From Elusimicrobiota bacterium (GTDB taxonomy: Bacteria; CG03; SLGR01; JAGXOG01), in contig JAQICQ010000030.1 in assembly GCA_027858455.1 (NCBI GenBank), positions 1 to 6,145 of the forward strand: a stretch of 6,145 bases of DNA. Reading direction: 5' to 3'. Below, in pieces: positions 1 through 5,109 of this stretch (position 1 is its first letter; each line of letters opens with the position of its first letter). A program made the position numbers and the translations under genes. The notes under the pieces are model-generated. The model was not told the origin of the DNA, did no database searches, and was given only the letters and a program-made list of their open reading frames with translations.

Positions 1-3
1 GAT

Positions 4-9
4 AAGGAA
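4..9 (+). promoter_or_regulatory. Shine-Dalgarno site of gcvH
   Basis: The purine run aaggaa ends nine bases before the ATG at 19, which is normal spacing, and supports that start. The 18 bases before gcvH are too short to show a promoter or to tell whether an upstream gene (gcvT would be the usual neighbour) ends here. Confidence 0.6.
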
Positions 10-18
10 TATATAAAA

Positions 19-393
19 ATGAGTAATGTTTTATTTACAAAAAACCATGAATGGTTAAAGATAGACGATGAAAAAGGCACTTTCGGAATTACGGAGTATG
101 CAGCGTTGCAGTTAGGCGATGTAACCTACATCCAGCTTCCGGCTTTAGGCGACGAGGTTTCACAAAATGATTTTATCTGTGAAATTGAATCGGTCAAAGC
201 CGCAAGCGATATCTTTTTGCCGGTATCCGGAAAGATAACAAAAGTTAATGAAAACCTAAACGATTCTCCCGAACTTTTAAATAAAGACCCTTTAGAAAAA
301 GGATGGATAGGGGAGTTAACTGTATCTGATAAAGCCGAGACCGATAATTTGCTTACAGAAAAAGAATACAAAGAATATTTAGAGACACTCTAA
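19..393 (+). CDS. gcvH: Glycine cleavage system H protein (lipoyl carrier)
   Basis: GcvH is the small soluble shuttle protein of the glycine cleavage system. Its lipoyl arm accepts the aminomethyl group from the P-protein, presents it to the T-protein, and is then re-oxidised by the L-protein. The 124-residue length is typical of the family. The N-terminus has the family signature KNHEWLK (residues 8-14), followed by GITEYAALQLGDV (23-35). The lipoylation site is in EIESVKAASD, with Lys60 as the modified lysine. The downstream stretch from PVSGKI to GWIGEL is the standard second half of the lipoyl fold. The ATG at 19 has a good ribosome binding site and gives the expected N-terminus. gcvPA follows after 12 bases. 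Unlike several downstream genes it carries no repeat insertion, fitting a compact domain with little tolerance for extra loops. Identification is secure from the sequence motifs. Confidence 0.97.
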   Translation: MSNVLFTKNHEWLKIDDEKGTFGITEYAALQLGDVTYIQLPALGDEVSQNDFICEIESVKAASDIFLPVSGKITKVNENLNDSPELLNKDPLEKGWIGELTVSDKAETDNLLTEKEYKEYLETL

Positions 394-405
394 AAGACCG
401 ACCTT

Positions 406-1782
406 TTGAAATATACACCCCATACTCAAAAAGATATAGATACAATGCTTGATGCCATAGGCATCTCGTCGGCGGAAGCTCTCTTTGATATTATTCCAGG
501 GGATATAAGAGCCCGGAATTTCAATATCGCAGATGGGATAAGTGAAATACAGGCAGAGAAAGAATTAGTTAAGACTGCCTCCTTAAATTCTTCGGGCCTC
601 AGATATTTTGCCGGCGGCGGTTTTTACCGTCACTATGTTCCGGCGGCAGTAGATTTACTTTCTTCAAGAACTGAATTCACAACGGCCTACACCCCTTATC
701 AGGCAGAAGCCTCTCAGGGAACTCTTCAGGCGCTTTATGAATATCAGACATCTATTTGCAGGATAACTTCAAAAGAAGCAGCTAACGCTTCGCTCTATGA
801 CGGAGGAACAGCGCTTGCCGAAGCAGTTATTATGGCCTCTGAAATAAACAGAAAAAATAAGATCATAATTGATTCAGCAGTTAATCCTTTATATATAAAT
901 ATAATAAAAACCTATACAAAACATTTAGATTTAGAAATTACAGAAATACCTTTTAAAAACTACAGAACAGATAAAAAACTTTTAAAAAAATCCCTTACAA
1001 AAAAAACAAGTTCGGTAGTGCTTCAGAATCCTAATTTTTTCGGAGCAGTTTCCGATTACGAAGATCTTATAAAAGAAATACACAGCGCCGGGGCGCTGGC
1101 GGTGGCTTCGGTCTATCCTCTCTCCCTCGGTATATTAAAAACTCCCGGCCGAATGGGGTTTGACATAGTCACGGGAGAAGGGCAGTCGCTTGGAAATTAT
1201 CTTAATTTCGGCGGGCCGTATTTAGGGATAATGGCCACTGATAAAAAATATATGCGCAAACTGCCCGGGAGAATAGTCGGCCGTGCTGAAGATAAAGACG
1301 GCAAGCGAGGATATCTACTTACGCTCCAGGCAAGAGAGCAGCATATCAGGAGACAGCGCGCGACTTCAAATATATGCACAAACCAGAACCTTATGGCTCT
1401 CCGGGCGCAGATATTTTTAAGCCTCCTGGGAAAAGACGGTTACAGCGGACTTGCCGCAAAAAACCATTCCCGGGCAGAAGAGTTAAAAGAAAAACTTAAA
1501 AAAATACCGGGTATTGAACTGCCCGATTACGGAGCGACATTTAACGAATTTGTTATTGCCCTTCCTGTGAATGCCTGTAAATTAATTGAAAGTATGCTTG
1601 AAAACGGTATCTTTGCGGGGATACCTCTGTCAAAATTTTATAACGGAAATTTTATAACGGAAAAAAATAACGAACTTTTAGTATGCGCTACAGAACTTAA
1701 CGACAGTGAAGATATAAATGATTATGCCCGGCTTATGACCCGGCTTATGACCCGGCTTATGAAAAAGGAGGTTTCTTCTTAA
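406..1782 (+). CDS. gcvPA: Glycine dehydrogenase (decarboxylating) subunit 1
   Basis: This is the alpha subunit of the split P-protein (EC 1.4.4.2). It pairs with GcvPB to decarboxylate glycine and pass the aminomethyl group to lipoyl-GcvH. Family motifs run in order over 458 residues: the N-terminal MKYTPHT, then FAGGGFYRHYVP (about 69-79), YTPYQAEASQGTLQ (95-108), NASLYDGGTALAEA (127-140), GEGQSLG (257-263), PGRIVG (287-292) and EQHIRRQRATSNICTNQ (311-327). The length is slightly above the usual 440-450. The start is TTG at 406: no ATG lies nearby, and the next internal ATG (445) would remove the conserved N-terminus. No clear Shine-Dalgarno site precedes it, so coupling to gcvH translation is likely. 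The C-terminus carries three copies of a 12-bp repeat (RLMT, RLMT, RLMK). A 14-bp direct repeat lies at 1633-1660. The PLP lysine is in GcvPB, as expected. Identification is secure. Confidence 0.96.
   Translation: MKYTPHTQKDIDTMLDAIGISSAEALFDIIPGDIRARNFNIADGISEIQAEKELVKTASLNSSGLRYFAGGGFYRHYVPAAVDLLSSRTEFTTAYTPYQAEASQGTLQALYEYQTSICRITSKEAANASLYDGGTALAEAVIMASEINRKNKIIIDSAVNPLYINIIKTYTKHLDLEITEIPFKNYRTDKKLLKKSLTKKTSSVVLQNPNFFGAVSDYEDLIKEIHSAGALAVASVYPLSLGILKTPGRMGFDIVTGEGQSLGNYLNFGGPYLGIMATDKKYMRKLPGRIVGRAEDKDGKRGYLLTLQAREQHIRRQRATSNICTNQNLMALRAQIFLSLLGKDGYSGLAAKNHSRAEELKEKLKKIPGIELPDYGATFNEFVIALPVNACKLIESMLENGIFAGIPLSKFYNGNFITEKNNELLVCATELNDSEDINDYARLMTRLMTRLMKKEVSS
1633..1660. repeat. 14-bp tandem duplication within gcvPA
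   Basis: The 14-mer aaattttataacgg occurs twice head to tail (1633-1646 and 1647-1660). Because 14 is not a multiple of three, the two copies are read in different frames, giving KFYNG and then NFITE. Relatives usually have only a few residues between the Phe-Tyr pair and the LLVC segment, and here the stretch is somewhat longer, so a local duplication with a compensating change is plausible. Confidence 0.6.
1727..1762. repeat. Three 12-bp tandem repeats at the 3' end of gcvPA
   Basis: The 12-mer cccggcttatga is repeated exactly three times without interruption. It is read in frame and adds RLMT units just before the C-terminal KKEVSS. Perfect identity of the three copies points to a recent expansion. 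The array ends a few bases before the ribosome binding site of gcvPB. Confidence 0.9.
1765..1771 (+). promoter_or_regulatory. Strong Shine-Dalgarno site of gcvPB
   Basis: The run aaggagg matches the anti-Shine-Dalgarno sequence very well. It lies inside the last codons of gcvPA, 12 bases before the ATG at 1784, slightly longer than optimal spacing. It supports that ATG as the true gcvPB start even though the encoded N-terminus is a repeat-rich extension. Confidence 0.75.
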
Positions 1783-1783
1783 G

Positions 1784-3412
1784 ATGGAACTTATTTTTGA
1801 AAAGTCAGCGGAAAAGTCAGCGGAAAAGTCAGAGGGAAAGTCAGAGGAAAAGGCCTCTGACAGCTTTAGTTTTCATAAATCCGTAAAATCCGGCAAGGCC
1901 GCCCGGCCCGTAAAATCTGATAAAAATTTGCTCGGCGAAAAACATCTGAGAAAAACCCCGGCAGAACTTCCTTTACTTGCCGAAGGCACCGTCGTGCGGC
2001 ATTATACGCGGCTTTCTGAGAAAAACTTCTGTATTGATAAAAATTTTTATCCGCTTGGTTCCTGCACTATGAAATATAATCCGGCTCTAAATGAAAAGAT
2101 TGCCGCCGATAAAAGATTCCGCGATATGCATCCTATGCTCGGTCTTCTAAAAAGTGGCGCGAAATATGCCGCAGGCTCGCTTAAGATACTCTTTGAACTC
2201 CAAAATACTTTATCCGAAATAACCGGCATGGCAGCTACAACTCTACAACCTCTTGCAGGCGCGCACGGCGAATTTTCCGGGTTGCTCATAGCAAAAGCAT
2301 ATCATAAAAATAAAGGAAACAATAAAAATCATATAATTGTACCCGATGAATCCCACGGCACAAACCCGGCCTCGGCCGCCCGGGCTGGCTATAAAGTTGT
2401 TACGGTGCCTACGGATAAATCAGGGAGAATGGATATAGAAATATTTAGAAAAAGATTATCGGAAGAAACCGCCGCTGTAATACTTACATCGCCTAACACA
2501 CTTGGGGTTTTTGACCCGCGCATAAAAGAGATATGCCGTATGGCGCGCGAAAAAGACGCTTTAATGTATTATGACGGCGCAAATATGAACGCTCTCGTCG
2601 GCCGGGTAAAACCAAAGGATGCTGGTTTTGATATAGCTCACCTCAACCTCCACAAAACTTTTGGAGCTCCTCACGGAGGCGGCGGGCCCGGAAGCGGGCC
2701 TCTCAGCGTCCGGGCAGGCCTGGAAAAGTTCCTGCCCGGCAGGCAGGTAGCAAAAGATACAAACGGCAATTATTGTTTTGCAAAAAAAGCACAAAATTCT
2801 ATCGGTGAAAGAGGCCCTTTTTACGGTAATTTCAGCGTTCTTTTAAAATCTTATATCTATATAAAACTTTTAGGTATTGACGGACTTAAAGATGTCTCCG
2901 AAAAAGCAGTTTTAAACGCAAATTACATAAGGGCAAAACTTAAGGATTACTATGATGTCGCAGGTGACGGATTGTCTATGCACGAATGTGTTTTTTCTCC
3001 CAAAAGTTCTTCCAAAAGTTCCTTTGAAAATTCGGTCAAAGATAAAAATATGCGCGGGACGGCAATGGATATTGCAAAATTTTTAATTGATAAGGATATC
3101 CATCCTCCGACCGTATATTTCCCGCTTATTGTAAAAGAAGCAATTATGACAGAACCCACAGAGACTGAAAGTTTAAGCACTTTAGATTATTTTATAGATG
3201 CTATGATAAAGGCTGCCGATATGCTTAAAAAAGATCCCCATTCTTTAGGTAAATACCCTTTTAAAACAGAGTTAGGCCGCCTTGACGAAGTTGAAGCGGC
3301 GCGTAACCCCGATGTCAACTTTTGTCCGAAAAAGTCTTGTCCGGAAAAATCTTCCTCGGAAAAGTCTTATCCGAAAAAATTTTCCCCGAAGAAAATTTAT
3401 CCTGAAAAATGA
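1784..3412 (+). CDS. gcvPB: Glycine dehydrogenase (decarboxylating) subunit 2
   Basis: This is the beta subunit of the split P-protein, carrying the PLP cofactor that forms a Schiff base with glycine. Conserved segments appear in order: VRHYTRLSEKNF (71-82), FYPLGSCTMKYNP (88-100), the AGAHGEFSGL region (158-167), DESHGTNPASAARAGY (188-203), the YYDGANMNALVGR segment (262-274), and HLNLHKTFGAPHGGGGPGSG (286-305), with Lys291 as the PLP lysine. PPTVYFPLIV (441-450) and EPTETES (457-463) close the protein. It has 542 residues against a usual 480-490. The excess matches repeat tracts: EKSA-type units after MELIFEKS (about residues 6-25), KSS-type units at 406-421, and five-residue units from Cys514 to the end. 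The start lies one base after the gcvPA stop and has a strong ribosome binding site. The catalytic core looks intact, so the enzyme is probably functional. Confidence 0.96.
   Translation: MELIFEKSAEKSAEKSEGKSEEKASDSFSFHKSVKSGKAARPVKSDKNLLGEKHLRKTPAELPLLAEGTVVRHYTRLSEKNFCIDKNFYPLGSCTMKYNPALNEKIAADKRFRDMHPMLGLLKSGAKYAAGSLKILFELQNTLSEITGMAATTLQPLAGAHGEFSGLLIAKAYHKNKGNNKNHIIVPDESHGTNPASAARAGYKVVTVPTDKSGRMDIEIFRKRLSEETAAVILTSPNTLGVFDPRIKEICRMAREKDALMYYDGANMNALVGRVKPKDAGFDIAHLNLHKTFGAPHGGGGPGSGPLSVRAGLEKFLPGRQVAKDTNGNYCFAKKAQNSIGERGPFYGNFSVLLKSYIYIKLLGIDGLKDVSEKAVLNANYIRAKLKDYYDVAGDGLSMHECVFSPKSSSKSSFENSVKDKNMRGTAMDIAKFLIDKDIHPPTVYFPLIVKEAIMTEPTETESLSTLDYFIDAMIKAADMLKKDPHSLGKYPFKTELGRLDEVEAARNPDVNFCPKKSCPEKSSSEKSYPKKFSPKKIYPEK
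1799..1858. repeat. 12-bp tandem repeats at the 5' end of gcvPB
   Basis: Five adjacent 12-bp units start at 1799: two identical copies of gaaaagtcagcg, then gaaaagtcagag, ggaaagtcagag and a diverged gaaaaggcctct. In frame they give EKSA, EKSA, EKSE, GKSE and EKAS. The family N-terminus normally goes from an IFEKS-like start straight to a Gly/Arg-rich stretch, which here resumes near VKSGKAARPV, so the array looks like an insertion. Confidence 0.9.
2999..3046. repeat. Degenerate 12-bp repeats within gcvPB
   Basis: Units cccaaaagttct and tccaaaagttcc are adjacent and nearly identical. They are followed by more diverged tttgaaaattcg and gtcaaagataaa. They encode PKSS, SKSS, FENS and VKDK between the conserved HECVF (400-404) and the helix beginning MRGTAMDIAK, a variable loop in the family. 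Confidence 0.7.
3323..3412. repeat. Six 15-bp repeats forming the GcvPB C-terminal tail
   Basis: Six contiguous 15-bp units run from 3323 to the stop codon, for example tgtccgaaaaagtct, tgtccggaaaaatct and tatccgaaaaaattt. They encode CPKKS, CPEKS, SSEKS, YPKKF, SPKKI and YPEK-stop. The final unit tatcctgaaaaatga supplies the stop codon. The normal family C-terminus ends near the ARNPDVN segment just before, so about 29 residues are an added basic tail. Confidence 0.9.
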
Positions 3413-3499
3413 TTCCCGCCCGCAATTTTTATCCGATAGTGTTTCATTCGGAAAATTCTTATCCGAAAAAATTTTACCCAGAAAAATTCGGTCCTAAAA
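3413..3499. repeat. Repeat-derived spacer between gcvPB and the lipM-like gene
   Basis: The same 15-bp repeat continues past the gcvPB stop. After a 17-base degenerate unit, copies start at 3430, 3445, 3460 and 3475, with tatccgaaaaaattt at 3460 identical to the unit at 3368. A last diverged copy (3490-3504) contains the ATG of the next gene. The grid is shifted by two bases relative to the coding array, so these copies are read in another frame, where they spell SYPKKFYPEKF. Short inverted repeats here (ttcgga at 3447 with tccgaa at 3462) are by-products of the array and lack a U-tract, so I do not call a terminator. No separate promoter is visible. Confidence 0.8.
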
Positions 3500-4207
3500 A
3501 TGAAAAGATATAAAGTATGGCGGTATTTAGGCAGCGGCCCGGCCGGCGGGAAGTATAATATGGACAGAGACAGAGATCTTTTTCAAAACTTTAATCCTTC
3601 AAAAGAGAGACCGGTTTTCAGGATATATTCATGGTCGCCGCCTGCGGTGTCGCTGGGGAAATTTCAAAAGGCGGAAGATGTTTTTGACAGCGTTAACTTT
3701 AAGAAAACCGGGATACCGGTGGTTAGACGCTTAACAGGCGGCGGGGCGATATACCACGGTAATGAAATTACTTATTCTATGGTTTTTCCGAGGGAGATGA
3801 TTAAGGAATATTCCGTAAAAGAATCCTACCGTATAATTTGCGGTTTTCTTATTGGATTTTACCGCAAACTCGGCTATAAAGCTGAATATGCCGCCGTTGA
3901 AAAAAACAATAATTCCCGGGGTGAATCAAGCGGTCTCTGTTTTAAAGGACAGGAAAAATACGATATACTTATAGACGGGAAAAAAATAGGAGGCAACGCT
4001 CAGAAAAGAACAAGAAAAAAAGTCTTCCAGCACGGCTCTATACCGTTAGATATAGATTACAAACAATCAGCTTTTATTTTCAAAGATAAAACTAATTTAG
4101 AAACCCGGACTTTTTATCTTAAAAACCACGATTTTCAACAAACAAGTGAAATTCTTGTAGAATCGTTTAAAGAATATTTTAATTGTTCATTTGCAAAATT
4201 TAATTAA
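3500..4207 (+). CDS. lipM: LipM-type octanoyltransferase (lipoate ligase family)
   Basis: This 235-residue protein belongs to the biotin/lipoate A/B protein ligase family. It probably moves octanoyl groups from acyl carrier protein to the lipoyl-domain lysine, most likely on GcvH from the same operon. Visible motifs are the early WRYLGSGPAGGKYNM, then VVRRLTGGGAIYHGNEITYS (74-93), and CFKGQEKYDILIDGKKIGGN (146-165) followed by AQKR and QHGSIPL. Lys162 aligns with the conserved lysine of the family. Cys146, in a CF pair just before the YDI strand, matches the acyl-accepting cysteine of LipM; E. coli-type LplA lacks it. It is shorter than Bacillus LipM (about 280) and E. coli LplA (about 340) and has no LplA C-terminal domain. 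The ATG at 3500 keeps the conserved N-terminus but has no good ribosome binding site and lies in a repeat unit. An ATP-dependent lipoate ligase is the main alternative. Confidence 0.82.
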   Translation: MKRYKVWRYLGSGPAGGKYNMDRDRDLFQNFNPSKERPVFRIYSWSPPAVSLGKFQKAEDVFDSVNFKKTGIPVVRRLTGGGAIYHGNEITYSMVFPREMIKEYSVKESYRIICGFLIGFYRKLGYKAEYAAVEKNNNSRGESSGLCFKGQEKYDILIDGKKIGGNAQKRTRKKVFQHGSIPLDIDYKQSAFIFKDKTNLETRTFYLKNHDFQQTSEILVESFKEYFNCSFAKFN

Positions 4208-4211
4208 AGTT

Positions 4212-5090
4212 ATGAAAAAGAAAAAAATAGATTTAAAATCTCTTTCGCAAACAAGCCGAAAATTAAAAGGTTTAAATACTGTATGCCGTGAAGCGCGCTG
4301 TCCTAATATCTCCGAATGCTTTAATAGCGGCCGCGCTACTTTTCTCATACTTGGAAAGATCTGCACAAGAAACTGTAGTTTTTGCAGTGTAGACGGCGGT
4401 AAACCCGAAAAACCTGATTCGCGCGAACCCGGAAAAATTGCCGAAGCAGTCAAAAGGCTAAATTTAAAACATGCTGTAATAACAAGCCCCACCCGCGACG
4501 ATTTAAAAGACGGCGGGGCAGACCATTTTTTAAAGACAGTCAGAGCGATAAAAGAGATTCTCGGAGTGTCTTCCGGAGAGCCTTCCGGAGAGACCACCGG
4601 TATATCCGTAGAGCTTTTAATACCGGATTTTCAGCTTAATTTTAAAAGGGGAAACGGAAAGAAAAGAGGGGAAAAAGAAATAAAAAAAATATCTTTAAGC
4701 GGAGCTGGTATTGTAGGTCACAATATAGAGACCGTCCGGCGGCTTTACAGCATAAGACCGGAAAGCAGTTATAAAAAATCGCTGGAAGTTTTAAGATTAT
4801 TGAAGAAATTTAACCCGGAGTTAAAGACTAAATCATCTGTGATGCTCGGCTTGGGCGAAAGAGAAGAAGAGATATTAAACCTGATGAGGGATTTAAGAAA
4901 GATAAATGTTGATTTTTTCAGCGCAGGGCAGTATCTGACTCCCGGCAAAGGGTATCACCCTGTAAGCAGATATTTAGAACCTGACGAATTTGATTTCATT
5001 AAAAAAGAAGGTTTAAAGATGGGGTTTAAACATATAGAAAGCGGACGATATGTAAGAAGTTCTTACCGTGCCGAAAGATACAAGATTTAA
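4212..5090 (+). CDS. lipA: Lipoyl synthase (radical SAM)
   Basis: LipA inserts two sulfur atoms into a protein-bound octanoyl group to make lipoyl, here presumably on GcvH. From the ATG at 4212 it has 292 residues, a normal length. The auxiliary 4Fe-4S cluster cysteines are C25, C30 and C36 in VCREARCPNISEC. The radical SAM cluster is CTRNCSFC (C51, C55, C58). Further family segments are ITSPTRDDLKDGGADHF, ELLIPDF, HNIETV, MLGLGE and GQYLTPGKGYHPV. The C-terminal RSSYRA (from R282) contains the serine that ligates the auxiliary cluster. The ATG lies four bases after the lipM stop. An in-frame TTG at 4191, overlapping lipM by 17 bases, would add seven residues; neither start has a clear ribosome binding site, and the ATG already gives a full-length N-terminus. 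Two small low-complexity insertions (residues 119-130 and 144-157) sit between conserved motifs. Confidence 0.95.
   Translation: MKKKKIDLKSLSQTSRKLKGLNTVCREARCPNISECFNSGRATFLILGKICTRNCSFCSVDGGKPEKPDSREPGKIAEAVKRLNLKHAVITSPTRDDLKDGGADHFLKTVRAIKEILGVSSGEPSGETTGISVELLIPDFQLNFKRGNGKKRGEKEIKKISLSGAGIVGHNIETVRRLYSIRPESSYKKSLEVLRLLKKFNPELKTKSSVMLGLGEREEEILNLMRDLRKINVDFFSAGQYLTPGKGYHPVSRYLEPDEFDFIKKEGLKMGFKHIESGRYVRSSYRAERYKI
4570..4593. repeat. Two 12-bp tandem repeats within lipA
   Basis: The units cttccggagagc and cttccggagaga are adjacent and differ only at the last base. They encode SSGEPSGET, located between the helix ending in RAIKEI and the conserved strand VELLIPDF. This loop is usually only a few residues long in lipoyl synthases. 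Confidence 0.8.
4644..4681. repeat. Purine-rich low-complexity insertion in lipA
   Basis: An almost pure A/G tract with ggggaaa at 4649 and again at 4669 encodes a Lys/Gly/Arg/Glu-rich segment (KRGNGKKRGEKE) between PDF and HNIETV. By my recollection of the family, about ten residues more than usual separate these motifs. Copies are too diverged to define a unit. Confidence 0.45.
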
Positions 5091-5095
5091 GATAT

Positions 5096-5102
5096 AGAGG
5101 AG
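5096..5102 (+). promoter_or_regulatory. Shine-Dalgarno site of lpdA
   Basis: The run agaggag lies in the 19-base gap after lipA and ends seven bases before the ATG at 5110. It fixes this start, which places the FAD-binding glycine motif at the usual distance from the N-terminus. Confidence 0.75.
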
Positions 5103-5109
5103 AAATAAT

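Noticed and set aside
1..18. Glycine riboswitch or operon promoter
   Set aside because: Only 18 bases precede gcvH. A glycine riboswitch would normally lie before the first gene of the operon, and nothing in the window resembles one.
3447..3491. Possible hairpin terminator between gcvPB and the lipM-like gene
   Set aside because: The inverted repeats are only about six base pairs, arise from the tandem units themselves, and are not followed by a U-tract. The genes on both sides belong to the same pathway, so read-through is expected.
3282..3497. Small basic open frame on the plus strand overlapping the gcvPB end and the spacer
   Set aside because: It is an alternative-frame reading of the 15-bp repeats. 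Repeats with a period that is a multiple of three stay open in several frames, and it has no ribosome binding site or family match that I recognise.
4191..4211. TTG at 4191 as the lipA start
   Set aside because: It would overlap the lipM-like gene by 17 bases and add seven residues with no gain in family match; the ATG at 4212 gives a complete N-terminus. It cannot be fully excluded.
4187..4597. Minus-strand open frame opposite lipA
   Set aside because: It lies opposite the cysteine motifs of lipA, shows no recognisable protein features and is best explained as a shadow.
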